A DNA stretch of 64,000 nt from Paracoccus seriniphilus (GCF_028553745.1 NZ_CP067130.1:372001-436000), one strand, 5' to 3'; counted from the first letter of the stretch, positions 26,280-35,461 are shown. A program made the numbers and translations. Notes: generated from the sequence alone by a model not told the origin.

Positions 26280-27506
26280 ATGCCGAGAACAGTCTTTGAA
26301 GTCGATCTGAACAAGGCCCCTGAAGACGCAGCGATGAAACCGCACAACCGCTGGCATCCCGATATCCCGATGGTGGAAACCTTCAAGCCCGGCGAAGTGA
26401 TGCGCGTGGAATGCTATGACTGGACGGGGGGGCAGGTCGGAAATAATGACAGCGCCAATGACATCCGCGATGTCGATCTGACCCGCGTCCACTATCTGTC
26501 GGGACCTTTCGGCTTTGAAGGGGCCGAGCCGGGTGACCTGCTGGTTGTCGATATTTTGGATATTGGTGCAAAAGATGAGTCCCGCTGGGGGTTCAACGGT
26601 CTGTTTGCCAAGGAAAATGGCGGCGGCTTCCTGACCGAACATTACCCCAAGGCCACCAAGTCCATCTGGGATTTCGAAGGCATCTATACCACGTCCCGCC
26701 ATATCCCCGGGGTGCGCTATCCCGGCCTGATCCATCCCGGCCTGATCGGCTGTCTGCCCGATCACAAGCTGCTGGCCGAGGCAAACCGCCGCGAGGCCGA
26801 ACTGATTGCCACCGATCCCGACCGGGTTCCGCCGCTGGCCTGCCCGCCCGATCCTTCGACAGCTCTGATGGGGCAGATGTCGGGTTCGGCCGCCCAGAAC
26901 GCCGCCAAGGAGGCATGGCGCACCGTGCCGCCGCGAGAACATGGCGGAAATTGCGACATCAAGAACCTGTCGCGCGGCTCGAAGGTCTATTTCCCCGTCT
27001 ATGTGAAGGGCGGCGGTCTCTCGATGGGCGATATCCATTTCAGCCAGGGTGACGGCGAAATCACCTTCTGCGGAGCCATCGAGATGGCAGGATGGATCGA
27101 CATCAAGGTCGACATCATCAAGGACGGCATGTCGAAATACGGCGTGATCAACCCGATCTTCAAACCCTCGCCTATTGATCCGCATTTCGACGACTATCTG
27201 ATCTTCGAAGGCATCTCGGTCGACGAACATACCGGCGAACAATATTATCTGGACGCTCATGTCGCCTATCGACGGGCCTGTCTGAACGCGATCGAATATC
27301 TGAAGAAATTCGGCTATTCGGGCGAACAGGCCTACATGATCCTGGGCACTGCACCGGTCGAGGGACGTATCGCCGGGATCGTGGACATCCCCAATGTCTG
27401 CGCGACATTGGCCATTCCCACGGCCATCTTCGATTTCGACATCAGACCCAATGGCGATGGCCCGAAACGCGCGGTCCCCGAGGTCAAGGTCGCCGAGTCG
27501 ACCTGA
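26280..27506 (+). CDS. fmdA: Formamidase
   Basis: A 408-residue cytosolic amidohydrolase of the FmdA_AmdA family, which hydrolyses formamide to formate and ammonia. Sequence hallmarks are HNRWHPDIP (residues about 22-30), GQVGNNDSANDI, HPGLIGCLPDH, and REHGGNCDIKNL followed by GGGLSMGDIHFSQGDGE. These make the assignment firm, and length is normal. A strong ribosome site (GGGAGGA) precedes ATG 26280. An AmiS/UreI channel gene and fmdB follow at once on the same strand, the standard short-amide gene set. The 261 bp before it, shared with the divergent NCS1-kinase, must carry both promoters. I could not identify a sigma-54 site there. Confidence 0.95.
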   Translation: MPRTVFEVDLNKAPEDAAMKPHNRWHPDIPMVETFKPGEVMRVECYDWTGGQVGNNDSANDIRDVDLTRVHYLSGPFGFEGAEPGDLLVVDILDIGAKDESRWGFNGLFAKENGGGFLTEHYPKATKSIWDFEGIYTTSRHIPGVRYPGLIHPGLIGCLPDHKLLAEANRREAELIATDPDRVPPLACPPDPSTALMGQMSGSAAQNAAKEAWRTVPPREHGGNCDIKNLSRGSKVYFPVYVKGGGLSMGDIHFSQGDGEITFCGAIEMAGWIDIKVDIIKDGMSKYGVINPIFKPSPIDPHFDDYLIFEGISVDEHTGEQYYLDAHVAYRRACLNAIEYLKKFGYSGEQAYMILGTAPVEGRIAGIVDIPNVCATLAIPTAIFDFDIRPNGDGPKRAVPEVKVAEST

Positions 27507-27568
27507 TTTCAAGGATCAGGCCCTTTCCGCCCCGTCTTCGCGGGGCGGGTCAACCGGAGGCAAGCTTC

Positions 27569-28081
27569 ATGTTACTTGGATTTTTGCTGTTCTACGTCGG
27601 TGCGGTGCTGTTCCTCAACGGCCTTTGGCTGCTGGGCAAGATCGAGGATCGCGAGATCGTCGCGGTCAATGTGCTCTCTGGCCTTGCTGCCGCCGGCGTG
27701 GTCATTGACGGTGCCTTTGGCTCCGAGGCCGATGCAGACAGTATTCGAGGGGCGGCGCTGACCCTGATGTTCAGCGGCACCTACCTTTGGGTTGCCTATA
27801 ACCGTCTGGCCAATGTCGATGGGCGCGGCCTCGGATGGTTCAGCCTCTTCGTATCGCTGACCACGGTGCCCGTCTTCTTGCGCGCCATCGCATCTGCGGG
27901 ATCGGCAAGCGAGGTCTGGCTGGCGACGAACTGGCTGATCTGGGGAATCCTGTGGTTCATGTATTTCCTGCTGTTGGCCCTGCAGCGCCCGATCCTGCGC
28001 CAGACGGCATGGGTGACCCTGCTGGCCGGGATCGTGACCGGCTGGTTGCCGGGCTTTCTGCTACTTGACGGCCTGATGTGA
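27569..28081 (+). CDS. AmiS/UreI-family small amide channel
   Basis: A 170-residue integral membrane protein with six predicted membrane helices. UreI and AmiS members form proton-gated or open channels for urea and short amides. The first helix LLGFLLFYVGAVLFLNGLWLLG and the ...FSGTYLWVAYNRL... and NWLIWGILWFMYFLLLAL segments fit the family. The ribosome site GGAGG precedes ATG 27569. It lies between formamidase and FmdB genes, so uptake of formamide or a related amide for FmdA is the likely role. Confidence 0.9.
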   Translation: MLLGFLLFYVGAVLFLNGLWLLGKIEDREIVAVNVLSGLAAAGVVIDGAFGSEADADSIRGAALTLMFSGTYLWVAYNRLANVDGRGLGWFSLFVSLTTVPVFLRAIASAGSASEVWLATNWLIWGILWFMYFLLLALQRPILRQTAWVTLLAGIVTGWLPGFLLLDGLM

Positions 28082-28143
28082 ACATCCGCGCGGCCGGATC
28101 CATGGCGCCGGGCTGCCCCGAACAGGAGAAGAGGAGGAACAAC

Positions 28144-28440
28144 GTGCCAGTCTATGATTTCACCTGCCCCGAACACGGCATTTTCACCGGGATCACAAGC
28201 TATCAAGACAGCCTGGCGGGGCTGTCTTGCCCGCATTGCGGCGCACGCAGCAAGGCTCTGCCCGCGTTGCCACAAATCAGCACGGTCTCAAGCGCGTTGC
28301 GCAACGCCTCGGCACGGGCCGAAGCAAGCTCATCGGAACCGCGGGTGATGAAACGCAAGCATCTGCCCAGTTGCGGCTGTGTCATGTGCAAGCAGAAACG
28401 CCCGCCCACCTCGCGGCGCTGGATGCTGGGCCAGTGCTAG
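28144..28440 (+). CDS. fmdB: FmdB-family zinc ribbon protein
   Basis: A 98-residue protein starting with GTG at 28144 (VPVYDFTCPEHG), with AGGAGAAGAGGAGG just upstream. The zinc ribbon is formed by the first CPEHG and the LSCPHCGARSK pair (about residues 8-40), as in FmdB, the putative regulator of formamidase genes. A second cysteine cluster, LPSCGCVMC, lies near the C-terminus, more than the short family members have. It is last gene of the formamide operon. Confidence 0.87.
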   Translation: MPVYDFTCPEHGIFTGITSYQDSLAGLSCPHCGARSKALPALPQISTVSSALRNASARAEASSSEPRVMKRKHLPSCGCVMCKQKRPPTSRRWMLGQC

Positions 28441-28449
28441 CAACTGTGT

Positions 28450-28868
28450 CTATTCTTGGATCTTAACCTGCCAAGGGATGCCGGTTTTGATGATCGCGTT
28501 GGCGATTGTGACCAGCCTTCGTGCGATTGCGATGATGATGAGTTTGTGTGGCTTTCCGCGCTCTTTGAGACGCTTGGCGACTGGCTTGAGAACTCGATTG
28601 TGGCAGGCGGCGACGAGTGCAGCCTGAAACAGAACATGTAGCAGAGACCGTCGTCCGCCCGCAGTCGTTCTTCTGCCTTGCATCGCCCCGCTGTCGTGCG
28701 GGACTGGCGTCAAGCCCGCCATGGTAGCTCACGCCCGCTCTCAGGTCAGAATGCCATGAACCGTGCGATGAGTTCCGCATCGATCCGGTCGCTCTTCGCC
28801 CGCGTGCCCCGAGACAACGCGAAGGCCTTGGTCTGCACCGGAGGCAACTGAACGGCGGCGATTTCTAC
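28450..28868 (-). mobile_element. IS110-family transposase relic (internally deleted, with stop codon)
   Basis: Reading leftward, a piece of the N-terminal catalytic domain is visible (QTKAFALSRGTRAKSDRID...AELIARFMAF). It meets a TGA where IS110 proteins have Arg and continues PESGRELP. At about 28722 the frame changes and the C-terminal Transposase_20 domain follows to the end (MAGLTPVPHDSGAMQGRRT, LLHVLFQAALVAACHNRVL, KLIIIAIARRLVTIANAI). The middle third of the protein is missing. No terminal repeats are expected for this family and none were seen. Confidence 0.85.
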
Positions 28869-28894
28869 GGTAACCGCGCCATTGGCACCGCAGC

Positions 28895-29008
28895 TTATGC
28901 GGCTTGACTGTCGGGGACGGAGGTCATCGGCACCCAGTTCCAGGGCTGCAACTCATCGATCCTGCTAATCCTGTGATCGTGGATGCGGCCGAGAATGTCG
29001 GCGTGATC
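28895..29008 (-). mobile_element. IS66-family transposase (TnpC) C-terminal fragment
   Basis: About 36 codons remain: ADILGRIHDHRISRIDELQ and PWNW match the conserved tail of IS66 TnpC proteins, followed by a divergent end and stop at 28895. Upstream, the sequence passes into the argE fragment on the other strand, so the rest of the element is gone. Confidence 0.72.
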
Positions 29009-29562
29009 GGTCTGTTGGAAATGCTGCAGGACGAAAGCCTTCGCCCACTGATGTGCATCGTCGGCGAGCCGACGCTGATGAATGTCGTCATAGGCCACAA
29101 GGCCAAACGCTCGATGCGAGTCACCATCACCGGGCGGGGATGCCATTCCTCGCCGGCTCCGCAGGGCGTGAATGCTGTGGAATACGCCGCGCGGCTGATT
29201 GTCCGGATGCAGGATATTGCCAGCCGTCTGGCCTCGGCGGGTGGGCAGGATCTTGATTACGATATCCCCCACAGCACTGCGCATACGGGTGTTGTCAAAG
29301 GTGGCACGGCACTGAACATCGTGCCGGACAGCTGTGTATTTGACTGTGAGTTCCGCGTCTTGCCCAACGAAAATGCCGATGCGCTGGTGCAGGAACTGCG
29401 CGACGGCGCAGATGAGCTTGTGCCACAGATGCAGCGGATTGCACCGAAAGCCGGCATCGAAATCGAAGTCTTTGCCCAGTTCCCGGGGCTGGACACCCCG
29501 CTCGATGCTGATGTGGCGGCCCTGACAGAGCGGCTGACCGGATTGGGTTGCGCAACCGGGCT
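28988..29562 (+). pseudogene. argE-like M20 deacetylase fragment
   Basis: An open stretch of about 190 codons encodes the middle of an acetylornithine deacetylase-like M20 peptidase (CIVGEPTLMNVVIGHKAKRS, GRGCHSSPAPQGVNAVEYA, AHTGVVKGGTALNIVPDSC, CEFRVLPNENADAL). Both ends are missing. The first catalytic half (HxD and the DEE pair) is cut off where IS66 sequence begins, and the C-terminus stops making sense near 29560. It lies head-on against an intact member of the same family (29624-30766), but the two are not close copies. Confidence 0.8.
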
Positions 29563-29623
29563 GCCCCGCCAGCGCAGCATGTTCGGAGCGCGCGGTTCGG
29601 GGCGTGCGGATCGGGATTTGCCG

Positions 29624-30766
29624 TCAGACCATCCGCCCCAGCAGGTCCAGACATTGCTTCAACTGGGCCATCTCGACGAATTCATCGGCAATATGGGCGC
29701 AATTTGCATTGCCCGGTCCGCAGACGATCACCTCGAAACCGGCCTGCTGGATAATGCCTGCCTCTGTGCCATAAGGGACGGTCGAGGGGGCATTCGCGCC
29801 GCAGGCCGACAGGATCTCGGCCAGAAATGCGCTGTCCGCAACCGGCAGCAAGGCGGGGAAGAACGCCTCGCGCGTCAGTTTGACGATGATTTCATCCGCG
29901 ACATTGCGCCCGCAACAGGTCAGACTGGCAAGGCGCGCATCGAATGCGGCAACCAGATCGTCAGCCTCATCGCCGGGCATCAGCCGCGCATCCCATTGAA
30001 AGCGGCAGCTTTCAGCCACCGTGTTGTTGGAAGTGCCGCCCGAAATCGTGCCGACAGTATGGGTGCTGAAATTCGGCACATAGGGACCGGTCGCATCTGC
30101 TGCGGCGGCATTGGCCTGCATCACTTCGTCCAGCCAGTTGACCAGCTGCGCGGCAACCGTGATCGCGCTGATGCCCTGATCGGCCATGCTGGCATGGATG
30201 GGGCGACCCGTCACCTCGACCAGAAAGGTCACTGCACCCTTGTGCTGATTGGCCACCTGCATCTGCGTCGGTTCGCCCACGATCACCCTGCGCACCGGTG
30301 GAAGATGAGCGGTCGCATGCTGCACAAGACTTTCAACCGATCGGCAGGTGCTTTCCTCATCCGCTGACAGGAACAGATGAATGGGTCGGTCCAGCCGCGC
30401 GCCTGCCCGCGCGGTCATCAATGTCAGGGCGCAGGCGACAAAGCCCTTCATATCGGTTGTGCCGCGACCAAACAGCCGCTCGCCCTCACGCCGCAGCGTG
30501 AAGGGATCGCCAGTCCAGATCTGGCCCTCGGTGCTGACCACATCCAGATGACCCGAAAGCACCAGCCCCCCCGCGACATCCGGCCCAACCGAGGCGACGA
30601 TTCCATTTTCCCCATTGATCGGCGAGGGCACGATCTGCACCCGCGCACCATGTTTCTTCAGCAGTTCACTGACATGGGCGACGATCTGGGCATTGCGCTG
30701 TCCCGGCACACTGGGGATGGCGACCAGATTCGCTAGCTTGGCGATCGCTTGCGTCAACATGTCCAT
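29624..30766 (-). CDS. argE: Acetylornithine deacetylase-like M20 metallohydrolase
   Basis: A 380-residue enzyme of the ArgE group in peptidase family M20. Zinc-site motifs are GHLDVV (about residues 69-74), RGTTDMKGF, SADEEST and VGEPT. The dimerisation-domain motif is IHASMADQGISAI, and the last ligand is in ...AHIADEFVEM. ATG 30766 gives the usual ArgE start; a longer reading to 30799 runs into the operator-like palindrome. ArgE proper removes acetyl from N2-acetylornithine. Here the gene is next to a GntR-type regulator and a Rieske operon, which points to a catabolic deacylase of some N-acyl amino acid rather than arginine synthesis. Confidence 0.85.
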   Translation of the reverse strand: MDMLTQAIAKLANLVAIPSVPGQRNAQIVAHVSELLKKHGARVQIVPSPINGENGIVASVGPDVAGGLVLSGHLDVVSTEGQIWTGDPFTLRREGERLFGRGTTDMKGFVACALTLMTARAGARLDRPIHLFLSADEESTCRSVESLVQHATAHLPPVRRVIVGEPTQMQVANQHKGAVTFLVEVTGRPIHASMADQGISAITVAAQLVNWLDEVMQANAAAADATGPYVPNFSTHTVGTISGGTSNNTVAESCRFQWDARLMPGDEADDLVAAFDARLASLTCCGRNVADEIIVKLTREAFFPALLPVADSAFLAEILSACGANAPSTVPYGTEAGIIQQAGFEVIVCGPGNANCAHIADEFVEMAQLKQCLDLLGRMV

Positions 30767-30797
30767 GGCGGTTCTTTCGTGTCTCTGTCGAATGCGC

Positions 30798-30813
30798 AAC
30801 TGCGATCACAGAT
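30798..30813. promoter_or_regulatory. GntR-type operator, imperfect copy
   Basis: AACTGCGATCACAGAT is a close match to the perfect palindrome AACTGTGATCACAGTT at 31731, differing at two positions. It lies 32 bp upstream of the leftward argE-like start and 112 bp before the rightward GntR gene. Confidence 0.6.
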
Positions 30814-30924
30814 TTTCACGCCGTGCAAGAGGATTTTCGACACCCGGCGCGCTTGATCTTCGCCGTCCTTCTGGCACAAGCTTTCGCGCAGACCTACGGT
30901 TGCTGCGGATGAGAAGGAGGCCCC

Positions 30925-31587
30925 ATGACTGCCACGGCACCCAAAGCCGAAACGGATCCCGAAAGCCTGAGCGCCTCCATCTATGCCGAACTACGTGTCA
31001 GGTTGATCACCGGCGCATTGAAACCCGCCGAGGCCGTGTCGATCCGCAAGCTTGCCGACAGTTTCGGCGTCTCGGCCATGCCGGTGCGAGAGGCGCTGCG
31101 GCAACTGGCCTCGGAAGGGGCACTGAACTCCGCAGCGCGCAAGGCCTATCGCGTGCCGGACCTGACCGCGCAACAGGCGTCGGACCTGTTTTTCGTTCGC
31201 GGCGTTCTGGAAGGCGCTGCTGCCGAGATCGCCGCCACGCGGATCACAGCCAATACACTGACAAGGCTGGAAAAATATGTCGTCAAAATGGAAAATCTGT
31301 GGAAGGCGCGCGATGCCACGGGATTTTTGCTGGCCAACTACAAATTCCACAGCACCATCTATCAATGCAGCGGCAACAGCGCACTGGCACTGAGCATTGA
31401 CCGTCTTTACGTGCAAACCGGCCCCTGGCTGGCACATGGCATAATCAATCTGGTGAATCCCGACAATTGGCTGGGAGAGCATACACCGATCATCGAAGCC
31501 CTGCGCAAGGGTGACGCCAAAACGGCCCGCCAACTGATGGAAGAGGACGCTTTCTGGGGCGTCGAACTGTATCGCCACACGGCCTGA
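30925..31587 (+). CDS. GntR-family regulator (FCD/FadR group)
   Basis: A 220-residue regulator. The winged helix is at residues about 14-80 (SIYAELRVRLITGALKPAEA, KLADSFGVSAMPVREALRQLASEG), and the helical FCD domain follows (FFVRGVLEGAAAEIAA, FHSTIYQCSGN). Asp/His ligand residues typical of metal-bound FCD domains are in the expected helices. AAGGAGG precedes the ATG. It stands between the argE-like gene and the Rieske oxygenase gene, both of which carry the same palindrome upstream, so it is a good candidate for regulator of both. Confidence 0.92.
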   Translation: MTATAPKAETDPESLSASIYAELRVRLITGALKPAEAVSIRKLADSFGVSAMPVREALRQLASEGALNSAARKAYRVPDLTAQQASDLFFVRGVLEGAAAEIAATRITANTLTRLEKYVVKMENLWKARDATGFLLANYKFHSTIYQCSGNSALALSIDRLYVQTGPWLAHGIINLVNPDNWLGEHTPIIEALRKGDAKTARQLMEEDAFWGVELYRHTA

Positions 31588-31730
31588 CGCAACCCGCGCC
31601 AACTCGGCCAGGCCATGCGCAAAATCCGGGCAGGGAAACCCTGTCCGGCAGCAAGGCTGTTTTCGCGCAGCAAAAATCATCGCCTTCATCCAAAAATCCT
31701 TTTGCCCCCAGCGAAATCACATGCTAGCAA

Positions 31731-31746
31731 AACTGTGATCACAGTT
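31731..31746. promoter_or_regulatory. GntR-type operator, perfect palindrome
   Basis: AACTGTGATCACAGTT is self-complementary over all 16 bases and lies 20 bp before the start of the Rieske oxygenase gene. A near copy lies upstream of the argE-like gene at 30798. Confidence 0.72.
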
Positions 31747-31766
31747 ATACGAACCCGGAGCAAGCA

Positions 31767-32924
31767 ATGAACGCCTTTTCCAGACAGGACGCCCAGGGGC
31801 TGCGCCAGCATCTGACCGAGTTGACATCCCGCGAGACGGACGAAGCCTTTGGCATGCCGCCGAATTTCTACACCTCAGAAGAATTTCATGAGCTTGAGAA
31901 GGAACAGATCTTCCGCAAGGAATGGGTCTGCATCGGCCATGTCGGGGAAATCCCCAATCCCGGCGATTTCATCACCACCGAACTGATCGGCGAACAGCTT
32001 CTGGTCGCGCGTGACGACGAGGGCGAGATCAATGTTCTGTCCAATGTCTGCCGCCATCGCGGCAATCTGGTCGCCAATGAAGCCAGTGGCAACCGCCGCA
32101 GCTTTGTCTGCCCCTATCACGCCTGGACCTACAAGCGCGACGGCACACTGAAGACCGCACCGCTGATGAAAAAGGCCAAGGCATTCGATGCCGCCAAATG
32201 CAGCCTGCCCAAGCTGAAAACCGAAATCTGGAACAATTTCATCTTCGTCAATCTGGACGGATCGGCCGAACCTCTGGCCCCGCAACTGGCGACGCTGGAT
32301 GGCATCCTGCACAATTATCACCATGAATTGCGCAATCTGCTGTTCAAGGATGAGGCCGTCTGGGGAACGAACTGGAAGAACCTCACCGAGAACTTCATGG
32401 AAGGCTATCACCTGTTCGCCACCCATCCCAAGACCCTGCAGCCGATGACCCCGACCCAGCTGTGCCGCAAGGTTCCGGGCGAAGGGCGCTGGACGGCCTA
32501 TCGCTCCTATTATGACCCCGAGTTCCCGCCGCGCGGCCCCTTCCATGAGGACATGACCGAGGATGAACAACGCAACAGTGTGCTGTTCAATATCTTCCCC
32601 AGCTTCGTGGTTGCCGTTGCGGCCAATTACACGCTGTTCCTGTGCCTGCGCCCCAATGGAGCCGGTCAGGTCGCGATCCGCTGGGGTGTCTGCGGGCTGA
32701 AGACGGATCCGCTTGATCCCGAGGTCGTCGCCTATGTCGATCTTTGCAAGGCTTTCAACGCCGAGGACCGCGAAAAGCTGGAAACCCTGCAAGCGGCACA
32801 GAATACCCGCTATTTCTCGGGCGGCCCGCTGGCACCGGACGATCTGGAAGGCACGATCTGGGATTTCCTGAAATATATGGAGAGCCGTCTGGGCGTTAAG
32901 CGCGAAGCCATCGCCGCCGAATAG
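31767..32924 (+). CDS. Rieske non-heme iron oxygenase, alpha subunit
   Basis: A 385-residue oxygenase. The Rieske cluster ligands are Cys95-x-His97 and Cys115-x2-His118 (VCRHRGN and CPYHAW). The mononuclear iron site is marked by ENFMEGYHLFATH (His215 and His220). The length and the RHxGN...CPYHAWTY pattern resemble the group that includes glycine betaine and stachydrine demethylases, so N-demethylation releasing formaldehyde is plausible but unproven. No ferredoxin or reductase gene is fused. A suitable FAD reductase and glutathione-dependent formaldehyde dehydrogenase lie convergently downstream. A perfect palindrome is 20 bp before the start. Confidence 0.9.
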   Translation: MNAFSRQDAQGLRQHLTELTSRETDEAFGMPPNFYTSEEFHELEKEQIFRKEWVCIGHVGEIPNPGDFITTELIGEQLLVARDDEGEINVLSNVCRHRGNLVANEASGNRRSFVCPYHAWTYKRDGTLKTAPLMKKAKAFDAAKCSLPKLKTEIWNNFIFVNLDGSAEPLAPQLATLDGILHNYHHELRNLLFKDEAVWGTNWKNLTENFMEGYHLFATHPKTLQPMTPTQLCRKVPGEGRWTAYRSYYDPEFPPRGPFHEDMTEDEQRNSVLFNIFPSFVVAVAANYTLFLCLRPNGAGQVAIRWGVCGLKTDPLDPEVVAYVDLCKAFNAEDREKLETLQAAQNTRYFSGGPLAPDDLEGTIWDFLKYMESRLGVKREAIAAE

Positions 32925-32944
32925 GAACCGAACAGCACGGCATC

Positions 32945-32981
32945 CCGCGCGCCCGATCTCCCGGGCGCGCGGCTTTTATTT
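32945..32981 (+). terminator. Rho-independent terminator after the Rieske oxygenase gene
   Basis: An 11 bp GC stem (CCGCGCGCCCG and CGGGCGCGCGG) with a six-base loop is followed by CTTTTATTT. The T-rich tail overlaps the stop of the convergent reductase gene. Confidence 0.8.
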
Positions 32982-34184
32982 CAATAGCGATTTCAGAACC
33001 GTTTCGGGCGCAGCAATGACCTCGGGCGCCGGAGATTTCCCCGCCTCGATCAGCCGTTTTCCGATCATGTAGTCGCGCGGGGCATTCATTGCATCCACCG
33101 CCAGCAGATGTGCGCCATTGTAATACCAATGCGAGACCGATCCCGGCCTGTCACCGGCCCGGACGATGACATTGTCATAGCCTGAATTCAGACCGGCGAT
33201 CTGCAATTTGACATCATATTGATCCGACCAGAACCATGGCTTCGCGACATAGGGCGCATCAGCCCCCATGATATTCGCCGCCACCGCTTCGGCCTGATCG
33301 ATCGCATTGGGCACGCTTTCCAGTCGCACCCGCGTCTTACCCATCGGGAATGACGCGCAATCGCCAGCCGCCCAGACATGGGGCGCCGAACACCGCCCGA
33401 AGGCATCGGTGCTGATGCCATTCTCCAGCGCCACACCGGCCTGATCAGCCAGCGCGGTATTGGGGCGGATGCCGATACCGGTAATGACGAAATCGACATC
33501 AAGGGTCTGACCATCACTCAGTTCGGCCTGCCTCACATGGCCTTCTCCGGTCAGCCTGGACAGGCCGATGCCTTCAAGGATGCGCACACCATGGCCTTCA
33601 TGCAGCGCCCGGAAGAAGTCCGAGGTCTGCGGGGCCGCAACCCGCTGCAGGATCCGATCCGCCATCTCGACGACAGTGACATCCAATCCCAGCTTCGCAG
33701 CAACCGCTGCCGCCTCCAGCCCGATATAGCCGCCCCCGACGATCAGCACGCGCTGCCCCTGACGGAAATTCGGGGCCATGGAGTCAATATCGGCAAGCGT
33801 GCGCACGCAGAAAACCCCGGCCAGATCGCCGCCAATGGCCGCCGGCAGGCGGATGGGGGACGAGCCGGTGGTCAAAACCAGCTCGTCAAAAGACATGTCT
33901 TCACCGCCGATCGACAGACGGCGCGCCGCGGGGTCGATCGCTGTCACCTTCTCGCCAAGGCGCAAAGTGACATTGGCCTCGTCATAGCTGGCCTGCGGCT
34001 TCAGAAACAGGCGTTCGCGCTCCATCTCGCCCAGCAGATAGGCCTTGGACAGCGGCGGTCGTTGATAAGGCAAGGCGGGCTCGTCGCCGATCACTGTGAT
34101 CGGCCCTGAATGCCCAAGCGCGCGCAGCTTGAAGACCAGCGCGCTTGCGGCCTGCCCCGCCCCGACAACAGCGATATGCGTCAT
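32976..34184 (-). CDS. FAD-dependent NAD(P)H:ferredoxin reductase (rhodocoxin/putidaredoxin reductase type)
   Basis: A 402-residue flavoprotein with two dinucleotide-binding motifs: GAGQAASALVFKLR near residue 8 for FAD and VGGGYIGLEAAAVAAKLG near 149 for NAD(P)H. It also has the late FAD motif VWAAGDCASFPM. Such enzymes reduce a small 2Fe-2S ferredoxin that feeds P450 or Rieske oxygenases. No ferredoxin gene is next to it. It follows the formaldehyde dehydrogenase gene by 34 bp on the same strand, so they are likely cotranscribed, and it is convergent with the Rieske gene it may serve. Confidence 0.9.
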   Translation of the reverse strand: MTHIAVVGAGQAASALVFKLRALGHSGPITVIGDEPALPYQRPPLSKAYLLGEMERERLFLKPQASYDEANVTLRLGEKVTAIDPAARRLSIGGEDMSFDELVLTTGSSPIRLPAAIGGDLAGVFCVRTLADIDSMAPNFRQGQRVLIVGGGYIGLEAAAVAAKLGLDVTVVEMADRILQRVAAPQTSDFFRALHEGHGVRILEGIGLSRLTGEGHVRQAELSDGQTLDVDFVITGIGIRPNTALADQAGVALENGISTDAFGRCSAPHVWAAGDCASFPMGKTRVRLESVPNAIDQAEAVAANIMGADAPYVAKPWFWSDQYDVKLQIAGLNSGYDNVIVRAGDRPGSVSHWYYNGAHLLAVDAMNAPRDYMIGKRLIEAGKSPAPEVIAAPETVLKSLLK

Positions 34185-34218
34185 GCCGGTTCTCCTTCGT
34201 ACAGAAATACCCAGGCGA

Positions 34219-35349
34219 TCAATATTCGATCACGGCGCGGATCGACTTGCCTTCATGCATCAACTCGAAGCCGTGGTTGATCTCTTCCAGCTTCAGCTTG
34301 TGCGTGATCATCGGGTCGATCTCGATCTTGCCGTTCATGTACCAATCAACGAATTTCGGAACATCCGTGCGCCCTTTCGCGCCACCGAATGCCGTGCCTT
34401 TCCAGACGCGACCGGTGACAAGCTGGAACGGACGGGTCGAAATCTCGGCGCCCGCAGCGGCCACGCCGATGATGACCGACACGCCCCAGCCACGGTGCGA
34501 ACATTCCAGCGCATCGCGCATCACATTGACGTTGCCGGTCGCGTCAAAGGAATAATCCACGCCGCCGATCTGGTCCGCACCCTTCCTGGTGAGGTTGACG
34601 ATCTCTTCGACCACCGTGCCGTCGATCTTCGACGGATTCACGAAATGGGTCATGCCGAACTTGCGGGCCATCTCGGCCTTGTCGTCATTCAGGTCCACAC
34701 CGATGATCATATCGGCACCGGCCATGCGCAGACCCTGAATGACATTGAGACCAATGCCGCCCAGACCGAACACCGCCGCAGTCGAACCGATCTCGACGCC
34801 CGCCGTGTTGATCACCGCACCAATGCCCGTGGTCACACCGCAGCCGATGTAGCAGATCTTGTCAAAGGGCGCATCCTCGCGCACCTTCGCCAGCGCGATC
34901 TCCGGCATCACCGTGTGGTTCGCAAAGGTGGAACAGCCCATGTAGTGATAGATCGGCGTGCCATCGAGCATCTTGAACCGCGTGGTGCCATCGGGCATCA
35001 GGCCCTGACCCTGCGTGTTGCGAATGGCGGTGCACAGGTTGGTCTTGCCCGACAGGCAAGAGGGACATTCGCGACATTCCGGCGTATACAGCGGAATGAC
35101 ATGATCTCCGGGTTTCAGCGTGGTGACGCCTTCGCCCACTTCCAGCACGACACCCGCGCCCTCATGGCCGAGGATACAGGGGAAAATCCCTTCGGGATCG
35201 GCGCCCGAGCGGGTGAATTCATCCGTGTGGCACAGGCCGGTGGCCTTCACTTCAATCAGAACTTCACCCTTTTTCGGGGCTTCCAGTTCCACTTCCATGA
35301 TTTCAAGCGGCTTTCCTGCCTCTAGGGCGACGGCGGCGCGGGTTCTCAT
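34219..35349 (-). CDS. frmA: S-(hydroxymethyl)glutathione dehydrogenase / class III alcohol dehydrogenase
   Basis: A 376-residue zinc alcohol dehydrogenase. Catalytic zinc ligands are in GLCHTDE and GHEGAG, and structural zinc is held by [15 protein letters not shown]. The class III features are the exact length, [10 protein letters not shown] and [11 protein letters not shown]. It oxidises the formaldehyde-glutathione adduct with NAD. ATG 35349 follows AAGGAGA; a longer reading to 35418 is rejected. It sits upstream of a ferredoxin reductase and beside Rieske and hut genes, so disposal of formaldehyde from demethylation is the likely reason for its place here. A HutC-like box lies just upstream. 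Confidence 0.92.
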   Translation of the reverse strand: MRTRAAVALEAGKPLEIMEVELEAPKKGEVLIEVKATGLCHTDEFTRSGADPEGIFPCILGHEGAGVVLEVGEGVTTLKPGDHVIPLYTPECRECPSCLSGKTNLCTAIRNTQGQGLMPDGTTRFKMLDGTPIYHYMGCSTFANHTVMPEIALAKVREDAPFDKICYIGCGVTTGIGAVINTAGVEIGSTAAVFGLGGIGLNVIQGLRMAGADMIIGVDLNDDKAEMARKFGMTHFVNPSKIDGTVVEEIVNLTRKGADQIGGVDYSFDATGNVNVMRDALECSHRGWGVSVIIGVAAAGAEISTRPFQLVTGRVWKGTAFGGAKGRTDVPKFVDWYMNGKIEIDPMITHKLKLEEINHGFELMHEGKSIRAVIEY

Positions 35350-35370
35350 TCCGGATCTCCTTGGGATTTT

Positions 35371-35385
35371 TTGTATAGACTTATT
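35371..35385. promoter_or_regulatory. Possible HutC box between the formaldehyde dehydrogenase gene and hutD
   Basis: TTGTATAGACTTATT shares the TGTRTAGAC core and flanking T/A pattern with the palindrome at 37385-37402. It lies 22 bp before the leftward dehydrogenase start and 77 bp before hutD. Confidence 0.5.
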
Positions 35386-35461
35386 TGGTATTTGTGTGGA
35401 AAATAATCGCCGGGGCAACCGTGGTCAAGCGCGCCGCAACAAAAACCGGGGGAATTGAGCC

